Shown: positions 1 to 11,307, counted from the first letter of the stretch. The stretch is DNA of 64,000 nucleotides from Aspergillus flavus (GCF_009017415.1 NC_092409.1:682001-746000), one strand, 5' to 3'. Numbers and translations are program-made. Notes: a model not told the origin generated them from the sequence alone.

Positions 1-633
1 GCCGGCGCTAAGGGTTTCATTGGCAATGCATTCTTCAATTCCTACACAGTGCACAAGGCGGGTGAAGTCCTTGAGGATAACAACTTGGCCCACTTGGCGT
101 GCAAGAACCGGCAGGCACTCGTGGAACACAGAACCAAGGAGCAGGTCCAAGCGATGACTGCCATTCAGCGACAATCATTCATGCAATTCCCACCCCTCGT
201 TGGCGATTCAAACCTTCTCTTCATGACACACACCAACCAACACAAAGCCAGGTACTTCGAGACTGACTTCTCAGCTGCTGTTGTTGCGACCGGTGTGCCT
301 CTCACCGAGAGACCTCATGCTCTGGGTAGACCGTCTTATATTAACGACATTGAACATTGTCGCTTGTACCCGACTCGCAATGTTTGTAGGGTGATCGGCA
401 AGGATGCTGCTGGTGACTGGTGGCTTTTGTTTAAGACTCGCTCTGAGGCATGGCCTTCGATTCACAGGCAGTTGGCGACTTTGCTCGGCATCGACCCAGC
501 GGAGGCAAGGGACGTCCCTAATGCAGTGGACCAGGTAGCCATTACCCACAACGGAAGCTCGCCGGCAAAGATGTACTCCGAGGCTAGGGGAATGCTTCTG
601 CAAATCCGTCTTCTCTGGAGGCTCTTAGTATAA
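1..633 (+). CDS. BAHD-like acyltransferase, 3' end (partial)
   Basis: The window opens inside this gene; frame 1 is open from base 1 to the TAA at 631-633, giving the last 210 residues. The first residues include GFIGNAF, resembling the (Y/F)FGN segment of BAHD and trichothecene-3-O-acetyltransferase-like enzymes, followed later by an ETDFSAA segment and a GRPSYIND segment of the kind seen in the fungal transferase family. Such enzymes move an acyl group from acyl-CoA to an alcohol or amine. The catalytic HxxxD motif would lie upstream, outside the window, so activity cannot be judged. An ABC exporter follows on the same strand, a pairing common at the edge of secondary-metabolite clusters. 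The family call rests on short motifs; the substrate is unknown. Confidence 0.6.
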   Translation, partial: AGAKGFIGNAFFNSYTVHKAGEVLEDNNLAHLACKNRQALVEHRTKEQVQAMTAIQRQSFMQFPPLVGDSNLLFMTHTNQHKARYFETDFSAAVVATGVPLTERPHALGRPSYINDIEHCRLYPTRNVCRVIGKDAAGDWWLLFKTRSEAWPSIHRQLATLLGIDPAEARDVPNAVDQVAITHNGSSPAKMYSEARGMLLQIRLLWRLLV

Positions 634-1079
634 GTAGCCTGTCCTTTTTACCTTATATTTCTTGGCCCTTTTAAATTGAACAATCTGGGCAGCGAACCCC
701 CCGAGAAAGCCTTTTGGGTCTTACATTGGTATTCACTGAAAATGGATGTTGTATTCTTGTAGCCACTGTGGGGATGTCAGTAGATGCTGTTGAATATCAG
801 GGTTTCGGGTTAGCTAATAGAATTTGTGGCGTTATGATCCATCATATTAGTCTTTTGTAGAGACACATAGCCAGATTAAGTAGTATGATTCCAAATTTGT
901 CCAAAAGGTGTGATCTATCGATCGACTAACGTGTAAGCCCTCCCAAATACCTGGCATCAGGACAGGAACTGGGAATGTTATGACCCACGTGACCATGGCA
1001 TGTCCGTCTTTGCAAACCATTCATTCCACACAATGGATAGTTTGACAACGCGCTTTGATGCGCTTCAAACAGACACGGG
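634..1079. other. Intergenic, acyltransferase to ABC transporter
   Basis: 446 bases with no coding pattern that I can support. It must hold the terminator of the acyltransferase and the promoter of the exporter; no clear TATA box is seen. Confidence 0.5.
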
Positions 1080-4000
1080 ATGTCCGACGAGGAAATCCTG
1101 CTGGGTGAAATCCCGCCCATTGCCAGTACACCTTGCGCAGCCGATATCATTGAGTGTCAGATTCGCACGGAGCCCAGCACTGCGAACCTTTTCTCAGTCT
1201 ACCGATATGCAAACGCGCCATGGCTCTGCGTATTCCTGATATCAGTAATCTGTTCAGTGGTCGCCGGGGCTGCGATGCCTTTGGTAACGATTGTTTTCGG
1301 GGCACTGGCACGCGAATTCATCAATGGAGAGGAAAATACGCCGGATGATGTTCGAGACAGGGTTAAGCATCTCACGCTGCTACTGCTGTATATCGGTATG
1401 GACTTTGTAACCAATTCGATGGTCATGTCATCTGACCCATTGCAGCCATTGGGTCATTCATCGCCACCATGGTCAGCACATTGGGGCTCAATGTAGTTGG
1501 CGAACATATTACACGTCGACTCCAACGGAGATATCTATGCTCCGTGCTGCAGCAGAACATGGCGTACTTTGACGTAGTCGGCACAGGGGAGCTCACGTCA
1601 CGAATAGACAAGGACATGAAATTGATCCAAACAGGTATTTCCCAGAAACTGGGCAACATCATCTCCGGGGTATCCGGTTTTATTGTTGCCATCATATGCG
1701 CATTTATCCAAAACCCACGATTCGCATCGATCATGATATCGCAGCCTGTTGCCATGATCCTTCTGGTGGGATTAATGGGATTCTGGCTAAGCGTTACGCA
1801 GCAAAGGGGCTTGCCCCATTCTGTAAAACTCGAGAATTTAGCCCAGGAAGTTCTGAATGCAATGAGGAGTGTTATTGCTTACCGAAGTCAAGAGAGATAT
1901 GCGAGGAAGTATCACGATACGTTGCTGCAGCCGGCTGCCTTAGACTTTCGGGAGAGGTTGATCTTCGGAGTGATCGTTGCAGGCTCCTTTACGATCTTGC
2001 ATTGGGCTAACGGACTGGGGGTGCGTATGGTTCCACTATTTTCAACCCTTATTAACAATTATAATTAGTTCTGGCAGGCTGATCGCCTCTTCCGCCAAGG
2101 CTATTGTACTGTTTCAGAGGCCCTATCTATTCTCTACGCAACAGTTGTCGCAGGGGGAATGCTGTGTCAAGCGTTGCCCTATGTCGTTGATGTTACGAAG
2201 GCTAGTCAAGCAGCCAACCGTGTATTTTCAGTTATTGAGCGTGTTTCGCCAATTAATTCCATGGCGGATACAGGACGCATATACGGTCCCGTTCGCGGAG
2301 AGATCTGTTTCGACGATGTAGAGTTTGCTTATCCTTCGCGACCGGAACGAACTATCCTGAGAGATATTAGTTTCACCGTGCCTGCTGGACATACTGTGGC
2401 CTTGGTAGGGCCATCGGGATCTGGTAAGTCGACAATCTTTGGCCTTCTGACACGCTTATACAATTCCATCGGCGGTGGCATTATGCTCGATAATGAGCCG
2501 ATCGAGGAAATGAATATCGACTGGCTCAGGTCTCAGATTGGATACGTTAGTCAGGATGTTAATTTGTTCCGTGCATCAATTCATGAGAATATTGCTCACG
2601 GGCTGCCGAAGCATACCATTGAGGTATGTTTGCCAGTGTCCACTCGACCCTCATCAAGTCAGTTCGTTTATACTAGAGCAGGCACTAGACGCATCTGCGG
2701 TTAATGACCTAGTCATTGAGGCTGCAAAAACTGCGCAGATCCACTCATTCATCACTAATCTGCCCGACGGTTACGATACCGTAATAGGGAGTAATGGATC
2801 CAGTCTCTCCGGTGGACAGAGGCAACGGCTCGCGATTGCCCGTGCAATTGTATCTCAGCCATCTATCCTACTACTAGATGAAGCTACTTCTGCCCTGGAT
2901 AGTCAAGGTGAAAAGGAAATCCAGGAGGCTCTGAGTAAAGCTGCCTATGGACGAACCACCATGATAATAGCCCACCGGCTATCGACGGTCCAAAATGCGG
3001 ATGCTATAATCGTCATGAAGGACGGCCAGATCCTAAACTATGGGACCCATTCGGAGTTAATGGTCACGTCTGCACTGTACCGAGACTTAGTCGAACAACA
3101 AGCACTCCGACAGAACAATGCAGTTGGACACTCGTTGTCTCCTGCGAAGAGCATCGAAACCAAGTCAAGTAATATAACAGTAAATCATGATACTGCGAAG
3201 AGGCCTCAGGATGCTCCAGGATTGAGTCCATCACCTGAAAGCAGCATAAAACAGGTTTGGCTCCTGAATAAGCCTGAGCTGCCATACGTTATTGCAGGTA
3301 TCATTTTCAGCGCATTAGCGGGAATGACATATCCCGTTCAAGCAATCTTCTTCGGCAATGGTATCATATCAATCATTAGCCCCGGTGCAAGTACTGGTGG
3401 GCACAGTGTCCACTTTTGGGCGCGATTGTACCTTATTCATGGCATTGTTGTATTCATAGTTTACAGCGTACGAGGCTATTGCTTTGCAGTGTCTGCCTCT
3501 CAATTACACCTCCGAGCACGGTCGCATTTGTTCAGGGCATTGCTTCTCAAGAAACTTGCCTTTTTCGAGGATAAGGACCATTCAGCTGGAGCCATGGTGA
3601 GCTTTCTCTCGTCAGGAACTCCGAAAATCACCGGTGTATCAGGAACGTCCCTCGGACTGGCGGTCGAAAGTATCGTAATGCTTACAACGGGGATCACAGT
3701 TGGATGTATTTTCGGATGGAAACTTGGTGTCGCAGCAATGGCGATCGTCCCATTGGTAGCCATGTCCAGCTTCCTGCAATGCTACATCGAGGCACAAGTA
3801 CAGAAGCACGTGAAACGCGAGACTAACGCCGTGGCCATTGCGCATGAAGCTTTCTCCGCTATCAAAACAGTCACAACACTAAACTTGCAGACCAACATTA
3901 TCGAATCCTTTCATAGAGAAAGCCACCAAGACAAGAAAAGTGGATACTGGGTTATATCTGCCGCCCTACATGCATGCACCACATCTCTCCGTATACTGAG

Positions 4001-5123
4001 TATTTCTTTTGTGTTCTGGTATGGCGGTACCCGTCTCATCGCGACGGGAGAGTATACAATCCAACAATTTTTCATATGTTTCGCGGCTACGGTTTGGGGA
4101 TCCCAGTCTGCAGCTACTCTCTTTGCTCATGCGCCAGACATTGCGGGGGCCCATGCTGCTGCTGCTCGATTGGCAGAACTGCTGCGGCCTGATGATTCAC
4201 CATCACAGTTCCCTGTCAAGAGCCAAAAGGATAGCTCCACCTCTACCCTTGTGCCGAATACTATGGAGGACCTTGCGATGCAGCAAATTAGCTTCAGATA
4301 CCCTACCCGTCCATCTCAACTAACACTAAACGATATCACCTTCAACGCCCGATCTGGGAGCTTCATTGCTCTTGTCGGAGCAACAGGCAGTGGGAAAAGC
4401 TCCGTGGTCAATCTGATAGAGCGTTTCTACGCTGCTGAGTCTGGTCAAATAACGTTGGGACATAATTCCATTGAACGATATGATTTGAACCACTACAGAG
4501 GGTATTTTGCGCTGGTCGACCAGAACCCATCTTTAATTGGCGAAGATCTGCGCGAGTGTTTGCAAAGTGACGAGCGAGTTGTGTTAGACGAGGAGATCTT
4601 GATTGCTCTGGAAGATGTGGGATTGGCTGATTTCGTGGTACGTCTTTTCTCCAGTTGTCACCTAACACTTACCATTATACTCACTAATCTGATTATGACT
4701 AGCTATCCCTCCCCGAAGGACTAAGCACCCCAGTCATGGCCAACGGATCAACTCTGTCCGGAGGTCAACGCCAGCGCATGGCCATTGCCAAGGCTCTTTT
4801 ATGGGGGCCGAAGATCTTGTAAGCCCTAGTCCTATTTATGTATACAACTTCTGACTCTTCCTAGTTTACTTGACGAGGCAACCTCTGCGCTAGATAGTGC
4901 CTCAGAAGCACTAGTCCAGGAAGCACTGCAACGGGCAAAGAAAGGCCGAACCGTCATCGCCATTGCCCATCGACTCAAGACGATTGTCGATGCTGATGAG
5001 ATTTTAGTGTTGGATCACGGACACATTATTGAGAGGGGCCGGCATGAAGAGCTGATGAAGCTCGGAGGGAAGTATTGGCAGATGGCTAAGTTGCAGCAGT
5101 TGCACGGTGAAGTTGGGAGGTAA
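1080..5123 (+). CDS. Full-size ABC-B (MDR/P-glycoprotein type) multidrug exporter
   Basis: ATP-driven plasma-membrane exporter with the TMD-NBD-TMD-NBD order. Proposed exons: 1080-1395, 1446-2020, 2069-2623, 2682-4637, 4703-4818, 4865-5123; all phases agree and give 1258 residues, the normal size for fungal MDR proteins. A first membrane segment lies near residue 50. NBD1 has Walker [10 protein letters not shown] (about 411), signature LSGGQ (about 525) and [11 protein letters not shown] (about 546). The linker is followed by TMD2 from about 680. NBD2 has Walker [10 protein letters not shown] (about 1048), LSGGQ (about 1153) and [11 protein letters not shown] (about 1174). The junction at 1396-1445 restores the conserved TVGFIYTGEHI-like segment, seen here as [12 protein letters not shown]. 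No frameshift or lost catalytic motif is seen. The adjacent acyltransferase suggests export of a modified metabolite or self-protection; the substrate cannot be read from sequence. Confidence 0.93.
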
Positions 5124-5640
5124 CTCAACTGATAAATCTTTTAAGATTTATTTTGTTCATAGATTCTGATGGAAGCTGGAATATATATTTCTGTATGAGT
5201 AGTAGTAGAGATGCGCGCAATATAACACCTCGCCGACATTATATCTGAGAATAAACAAATCCGAAGTTTCACCAACCGGAGCATGTGATTGAAGAGCTCG
5301 TCGGTCTGTAGGCATGGATATGTGGGGGAAACGGTCTGGATCTAATCAAGAAGCACTGTCAGACAAATTTGAGGTATCTCGGAAGGGCGGTCCGAAAGGT
5401 ACAGAAACCCCCGGCCCGGCACGGACCGTCCACAGATCAACCCCAGCTTTCCCGTGAAGGTACAGATGGATCATATTAAAAGGAATAAAGTTTCCTACAT
5501 TTCAGGGTCCTCTTGTCAATTGACAGAAAATAAGATCGTCGGACAATTTTCTAGGGTGTTGATTTACTAACTCAAACTGGTTTTGTTCCGATATCTACTC
5601 GCCCTCATCTGTATCACCAGAAGAAACGTGGAAGGTTACT
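5124..5640. other. Intergenic, ABC transporter to arrestin-like gene
   Basis: 517 bases, no coding pattern seen. It holds the 3' UTR of the exporter and the promoter of the arrestin-like gene. Confidence 0.5.
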
Positions 5641-6882
5641 ATGGCCAAGATACCAGCACTCTTACGCTTATGTGCTCCACATACCGGAAGCTCTTCCTCG
5701 AAGGTCTCAGTGACCATTCATATCGCTGGCGCCGGAGATAAACAACCAAAGGTGTTCACCACATCGGATAAGATCGAAGGAGTGGTGACTATCACAGTGG
5801 TGGAGAAAACTTCCTTCGACGACATCAAGATCACACTTGAAGGGATATCCAAGGTAATGACATGGGGAGGCATCAATGGACCGCCACTCGTCGGTGCTCG
5901 TCAGACATTCATGAAGCTTCATTATCCAATCGAGAAGAGTACTTATCAACTACCATCGATCCTGGAGCCGGGCTGGTGCTATAAGTTCTCGTTTACGTTT
6001 GTTGTGCCGGAGAACCTGACACTCACGCCATGCGAGGGCAAAACAGATGATGCGGGTATCAAAAATGCGCATACCAGGTTACCTCCCTCAATGAGCAAGG
6101 AGACCGACACAGAATGCTTCTCTATTAAATACATCGCCCGAGTGGTTATCCTGGGGCCAATCTACGGTAAAGACAAGCCGACAAAGAGATTAGTCCACGC
6201 TGTTCGACCCGTGAAGATACTTCCGTCTGGCTCTATGGGCTGCCCCGGCGACCTTTCCATCAAAATGCTTTCATCTCACAAAGACATCAGAATTAGACAT
6301 GGCTGGAGAGGAAAATGTGCTGGACGCTTAGCCGTACTAGCTTCACCTACAGGGCCCATACGACCTCCCTTCTGTCGAACTGATGCCGCCGACCACGCCA
6401 AAGCCTCGATTAAGGTAGACCTTAGATACAGCCCAGTTGGGACCGAACCTCCTCCTCGCCTGCGAAAGGTGTATTCAAAGTTGAACTTGGTAACATCCTT
6501 CCACACCACCCCGCGAGAACAGCATCCATGTTTCAAAGAGAACAAAAGCTCCAATTTGCCCTCGGGAAATCACGTTCAATCTTTGATGCTTCCAAAATTC
6601 GATATTGCATCGGCTCAATGGGCAAAAGTACAGTCACCCAGTACCAGCGTTTCGTCTCCCTGGCAGGACTATCAGGCAAACTTCAACAATGAGGAAGCAA
6701 CATATACCGCATCAATCGTTGTCCCAATTTCCGTTCCAATGCATGACGACCTTGTACCGAGCTTTCACTCCCGCTTCATTTCGCGCATGTATACCCTGGA
6801 GCTTATTCTCTCCTATTGCACGGCAAATGGCCCTCGAAGGAGTGCTGTTAAAATTGAGGTTCCTATTGAGGCCACCTCGTGA
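5641..6882 (+). CDS. Alpha-arrestin-like protein
   Basis: Uninterrupted 413-residue reading frame starting at ATG 5641 and ending TGA. The N-terminal part has the arrestin-N pattern of beta strands: a VTIHI strand near residue 24, then IEGVVTITV and DDIKITLEG at about 45-75. The C-terminal part ends with a strand series containing FHSRFISRMYTLEL and PIEATS. Alpha-arrestins bind cargo transporters or receptors and recruit HECT ubiquitin ligases for endocytosis. I see no PPxY motif in the C-terminal tail, so partner recruitment may differ. It is paralogous to the minus-strand gene at 38475-40021, sharing the order of segments and the FHSxxxSRxYxLEL motif. Lack of introns contrasts with its neighbours and with the paralog, which has one. 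Confidence 0.8.
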   Translation: MAKIPALLRLCAPHTGSSSSKVSVTIHIAGAGDKQPKVFTTSDKIEGVVTITVVEKTSFDDIKITLEGISKVMTWGGINGPPLVGARQTFMKLHYPIEKSTYQLPSILEPGWCYKFSFTFVVPENLTLTPCEGKTDDAGIKNAHTRLPPSMSKETDTECFSIKYIARVVILGPIYGKDKPTKRLVHAVRPVKILPSGSMGCPGDLSIKMLSSHKDIRIRHGWRGKCAGRLAVLASPTGPIRPPFCRTDAADHAKASIKVDLRYSPVGTEPPPRLRKVYSKLNLVTSFHTTPREQHPCFKENKSSNLPSGNHVQSLMLPKFDIASAQWAKVQSPSTSVSSPWQDYQANFNNEEATYTASIVVPISVPMHDDLVPSFHSRFISRMYTLELILSYCTANGPRRSAVKIEVPIEATS

Positions 6883-7103
6883 ACCGAGTATGCCGATCTC
6901 CCATATCATGGTGGATTGGTTCGCTGTTACAGAATCGACCAACACGAGGAGGGGTTCGCCTGACCATACTCGGTCTCTGTCATAGGAACTACAATTGGAA
7001 AAGGGGGCCCTCACCACAATGTGTTCAAGTGTAAAGAGGTAGACGGAATATTTTGAGGTGTCGCACACCCTTCCCTGACAAAGCTGTGGATGCGATAGAG
7101 AAA

Positions 7104-8267
7104 ATGTTACAAGTACCACCTTCACTCATCGCGGCTACACTTGATCGAACGGGTATTGTTAGCATTGAGACTCAAGAACTTGCGGAAGAGGACGAGGTCG
7201 ACCTGACATCCCCTAACGACCGTCAATCGGAACAAGCCAACGTCGACGCAACAACCGGCTATAGCAGCCAGTACGAGACAGATCCAAATACACCAAGTGT
7301 AACGCTTCCTACGCCATCAGTCGTGTCGGATGAAATTGGGGAAGACAATATGCTCAGGTCAAGACCCAGGCCTAATTTGTGGAGCGTTTCAGACTTCCCC
7401 CTTGAGACCACTCCTAGGCCCATATATAATCCTGCGCCTCTGGATATCGAATATCGGTCCATTTTAGACAATGTTGTCTCAGCTGCCCGCCGGTTTATCT
7501 TTCCTACTCGAGACTCTATCGACACATCACCCCTCGCTGAGTTTCAGAACCTGCGCGTACGCGAACAAAGCGATAATACCCCCAACCTTCGTTCGCTAGA
7601 GAAGCTCGAGCGAGACAAACGAATCGGTGCAGCGGGTGAACTATTTGTGAGTATCTACGTAAAAGCCTCCGGCTTCAGGATACCACAGCACGAAAGACTA
7701 ACTTCCGCAGGTTTTCGAAGTTCTATCCCATCTTAACCCAAATCTACCAGGGTTCTCCCGAGAAAATTGGCAAAGCACTATTCGCAAATACGTTCGGCTG
7801 CATGAGGATTACACCGACTTAGAACCATGGGGTGGGCGTGAGACAGCTGACCTCGTGTATACTGACAGCGAAGGTACCCTGACATCCTTCCTAGTAGCCA
7901 AAGACTACCTGAGTTCCGAAAGGTGGGCGGGGAAGCGCCCTCGTTTCTATCTGGAAGTCAAGTCGACTACCTCCACCTGCGAAACGCCCTTTTATATGAG
8001 CAAGTACCAATATGAGCGGGTACGTATTGCATTTAGAGTTTTTGATGTATATGCTGTGCTAATTGAAGATAGATGCAAACGTTCTCTGAAGACGAGTCGG
8101 AGTCGAGTGAGCCGGATGCCATCTATATCATTTTTCGAGTCTTCAATATAGGAACGGACTCTGTGTCAATGAGGGTATACGTTGATCCAGAGAGGATGAG
8201 GAGGAGGCGACATTTGGTGTTCACTGCGGAGACTTGGTCGATTGTTCCGGGTTCGAGCGAGGCATAA
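7104..8267 (+). CDS. DUF3883 (NO VEIN C-terminal-like) protein, possibly a C-terminal remnant
   Basis: Proposed exons 7104-7646, 7711-8019 and 8073-8267, all phase 0, 348 residues. After a low-complexity acidic N-terminal region, exons 1-3 encode a DUF3883-type domain: GAAGELF then VFEVLSHL, an ETADLVY strand, RFYLEVKST and PFYMSKYQYERM. The E-x-K in LEVKST together with the upstream E and D resembles the PD-(D/E)xK nuclease-like core proposed for this domain. In fungi this domain usually caps large proteins with an N-terminal histidine-kinase-like ATPase region. Here nothing of that is visible. The frame is open back to a stop at 7032 without an ATG before 7104, and the residues upstream of 7104 look coding, so this may be a 5'-truncated gene. 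Function is unknown. Confidence 0.6.
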
Positions 8268-8748
8268 TTCAATGGGATGGCCAGCCCTAAGTAGATATGT
8301 TGGAGTTTCCATTGCTTCCTATTCGGGGCCTTTCTCCTGGCTGTTAGCATAATTATTAAGACCAGTCTATCTGCATTCCTATCGTCTCTCTTCTCTCATC
8401 TGTCTTTTGTTTTCTTTTTAACAAGTGCCTCGATATCTTTAGTAGAGTGCTCCACGAGTCAGGGTAGAGTCTAGTCTACGAATTGTTTCACGGGCAGAAT
8501 CGTATCCAATTTAAATGGTGTTTCAGCCCTGTCAAAGCATATATATGTAGTGTGATCCAATTTCGTAAAAGACAAAGGCTGAAAATATCGATAGGAATAC
8601 ATTATTTACATTTAAGTCTTGTTTGTCGACATGGAAGATAAGGTGCAAGCTGATCATGTGCATTAGGTCCGCAATAAGGTGTAGCTTTGTGGGCAGCAAC
8701 GCTGCTATCCTTAGCAAATGAATAGGTGGTAAAAGCAAAAAACCAAAA
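8268..8748. other. Intergenic between DUF3883 gene and 5S rRNA
   Basis: 481 bases, no gene recognised. The minus-strand T-runs next to the 5S gene (8720-8748) are the likely RNA polymerase III terminator. Confidence 0.5.
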
Positions 8749-8867
8749 ACATACAACAGGAGGGATTCGCTGGTGGTCACCCACCCAACTACTAACCTCC
8801 CGGCGTGTGGCTTAAGTACGGCTGAGCGGACGGGAAGCCCTGTTCTCCACACCCTATGGTCGTATGT
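8749..8867 (-). rRNA. 5S ribosomal RNA
   Basis: Read on the minus strand, it begins ACATACGACCATAGGG and ends CTGTTGTATGTT, so the two ends pair as helix I, in the 119-nt size expected of fungal 5S rRNA. The internal control region contains the conserved GCCGTACTTAAGCC-type segment and GGTTAGTAGTTGGGTGGG. A T-rich tract follows the 3' end on the minus strand (complement of about 8720-8748), fitting a pol III terminator. The sequence matches the copy at 57980-58098 base for base in my reading. Single dispersed 5S genes are normal in Eurotiales. Confidence 0.93.
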
Positions 8868-8914
8868 ACTAGCTTTTTCCCGGTAGAGGATTATGTAGTG
8901 TAGTAACGCTCACC

Positions 8915-9000
8915 GAGTCATATTGTCTTTACCACCAAGTAGGCTGCGAAAAGTATTGCCGAGCACGAGAGAAGCCACGCCGGTCCAGACCAGGGTCATA
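8915..9000 (-). pseudogene. Possible coding fragment upstream of the 5S gene
   Basis: On the minus strand, from an ATG near 9000, a short open stretch encodes a hydrophobic peptide ending SLVLGNTFRSLLGGKDN and then meets a GTGAGC splice-donor-like site. It could be a first exon cut off by later rearrangement, or a fragment of a membrane transporter, since S-x-L-x-x-N-T-x-x-R-S-L-x-G recalls the C-terminal part of MFS drug transporters. No continuation was found. Weak evidence. Confidence 0.15.
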
Positions 9001-9753
9001 TAATCTTCAAGAGAGAGCCAAGCAGCTCACTAAGCTGCGCTCGACAGCAATAAGAATATTGTTATAGAAGCCGGCTAGTCCGCGACATCCTGCTGGCCGG
9101 CTCGCTCTTTGTTAAATTCCGAATGCTGAAAGAATCTATTCCATATGGAGCTAGCTGGCTGTATGCTTGGCGTAGTTTAATCGGATTATTCAGCAGCAGA
9201 TATGGTTAGTAGAATAACTATCACCGTATTTTTAAGAGTGTCCAGTAGGCAATTTCTGCTTGATTGTAGTACCATGGCACCAACGCCGGTTGTTAAGGAT
9301 TGCATTTGATAACACGCGATATGTCTACCTTGCGCGTAACCCTATACTCGACCTCTGTGGACAGGTAGCAGCTTGTACGGTGATAGATAGAAGCATCCGC
9401 ACACTTAGACACATAGAGGCCGTGAAACAGTCTCGATACATCCGATACGTAACCCTGCATACATTGGCATAAGGTATATGGGCTGTAGGAGATAGCAGAT
9501 ACTCGCGTGATAATTCCATCGACCCGCGTAGATTGTGAGCCGAGGCATGCTAATACAAATCAGAATAATGTCTTGGCAATATTATAATAGCGTCAACAGG
9601 TTCCTATCTCCGCCACTAATCTCCGAGGTCCGATGAAGTCTGCATACATTTTTGGTTAGCGCATACCTTACGCTCCCACTCGGAGGTAACAGTCTGAACG
9701 GGACGTCGTGGATACAATTTCCTGAAATGAAACGGAGGGTTGAGTTAAACAGA

Positions 9754-9840
9754 TGACAAATGCTGAGAAATGTGCTTGAACTTGACAAATGCTGAGATAT
9801 TGGATCTGAAATGACAAATGCTGGGAAATGGTGATGCTCT
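9754..9840. repeat. Three direct repeats with exact 29-bp period
   Basis: The 12-mer TGACAAATGCTG begins at 9754, 9783 and 9812, each followed by (A/G)GA and an A/T-rich remainder. The spacing is exactly 29 bases, with the core conserved and the remainder diverged. It lies about 200 bases before the start of the oxidoreductase gene, so it could be a decayed minisatellite or a cluster of regulator sites. It is not a CRISPR array, because the conserved unit is too short and there are no unique spacers of CRISPR type. Confidence 0.7.
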
Positions 9841-10037
9841 ATCTGAATTGTCAAGCGACTAAAGCTCCGGTGTCTATCTACAAACCTGAAAGTAATCCTT
9901 TCTAGTATATAATCTCTCTCTAGCACTCATATGTATTCTCTATTCTGATTCAACCAATATAGCAGATAGTTGAGACGCCGTTAGTTGTCTTCACATCCAT
10001 TCCTCTTACATTTCACATCTTCACTTTACTTAAAGTC

Positions 10038-11307
10038 ATGGCCACTTCCACACAACAGCAATGGGTCCTTGAGGGGTCGAATGGCTTTGACTCCTTAGTG
10101 CTTCAGGAGGCACCTGTCCCGAAAGTAGGGGATAAAGACGTCCTTGTTCGGTGTATGTTAGGTGACTAGTCCCTCTATTACAGTGTGTTTCCTAACAAAG
10201 CCATCCATAGTCCACGCAGCGTCGTTGAACTACCGTGATCTGCTTATTGTGAAAGTAAGGAGTGGACTACATTAGCGACAAAATGAGAAGAAAACACTTG
10301 GCTAATGCGATACCCAGGGACAATACCCTTTTCCAGTAAAGGACTCTGTGGTTCCACTTGGAGATGGAGCGGGTGTGGTTCAAGCCATCGGCCCTCAAGT
10401 CACTCGTTTCCAGGTTGGGGATCGCGTCATTCCAATTTTCCACCAAGGACATCTTGCGGGCTCTCTCGACGCGAAATCAATCAAGACCGGACTCGGGAGT
10501 AGTCTTGATGGAACTCTACGGCCCTATGGAGCCTTCGATGAAGAAAGACTTGTAAAGCTTCCTGGAAACCTGAGTTTTATAGAGGGCGCTACTCTACCAT
10601 GCGCAGCATTGACTGCTTGGTCTGCACTTTATGGACTACAAGGCAAGGCAGTGGCACAAGGGGATACTGTTCTTACTCAAGGCACCGGTGGAGTTAGCCT
10701 ATTTGCATTGCAGGTGAGTAATCTGTTTCCGTCCTTGCGCATTAGTTCACACATCTCTACAGTTCGCCAAGGCGTCCGGTGCGAAGGTGATTGCTACGAC
10801 ATCTTCAAAGGAGAAGGCTGACCTCCTCAAACAATTGGGTGCGGATGAAGTGATAAATTATAAGGAATTCCCCGAATGGGGCGAGGTTGTGAGAGGCCTT
10901 ACTCCTAACAACGAAGGAGTAACGCATATTGTAGAAGTCGCCGGACCAGCTACAATGAAAGAGGTGAGTAGCTGTTAGCCATTTGGCGAAAGAATTCTAA
11001 CCCAGACATGTAGTCCCTTAAAGCGATCAAAATAGACGGCGTCATCTCCATGGTTGGTTTCGTTGCAGGCTCCCCAGCTGTTGACCAGCCATCACTCATG
11101 GATACTGTATTTCATGTTTGTACAGTCCGAGGTATCGCTGTGGGGTCCAGAATACAGTTTGAGGAGATGAACCGTGCTATTGAGGCAAATGACATCCATC
11201 CCGTCGTGGATAACCGCATTTTCAAGTTTGGAGAAGTCCGTGAAGCTTATCAGTACCTATCTGACCAGAAGCATGTCGGCAAGGTTTGCATTGAAATCCA
11301 AACCTAA
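10038..11307 (+). CDS. Zinc-independent MDR oxidoreductase (quinone oxidoreductase-like)
   Basis: Exons 10038-10152, 10211-10254, 10318-10713, 10763-10963, 11014-11307 give 349 residues with matching phases. It has the medium-chain dehydrogenase/reductase fold: an N-terminal GroES-like domain (HAASLNYRD, then GDGAGVV and VGDRVIP), followed by a Rossmann domain with TQGTGGVS and GADEVINY. The HAASLNYRD segment and absence of the zinc-binding cysteine cluster place it with NADPH quinone oxidoreductase-like enzymes rather than classical zinc alcohol dehydrogenases. It probably reduces an alkenal, enone or quinone in the cytosol with NAD(P)H. The last two exons carry the conserved VISMVGF and FGEVREAYQYL segments. 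The true substrate is unknown. Confidence 0.88.

Larger units (their letters stand above)
8868..10037. other. Intergenic with a 29-bp periodic repeat
   Basis: About 1.2 kb without a supported gene, apart from the fragment at 8915-9000. It contains the short direct repeats at 9754-9840 and the promoter of the oxidoreductase gene that starts at 10038. Confidence 0.5.

Noticed and set aside
8532..8852. Open frames over the 5S rRNA gene (and an identical-start one at 57995-58180)
   Set aside because: Translations of the 5S rRNA sequence itself; the identical peptide at two loci is explained by the identical RNA genes.
9754..9840. CRISPR-like periodic repeat
   Set aside because: Only a 12-bp core in three copies in a eukaryotic genome; no spacer structure or cas genes.
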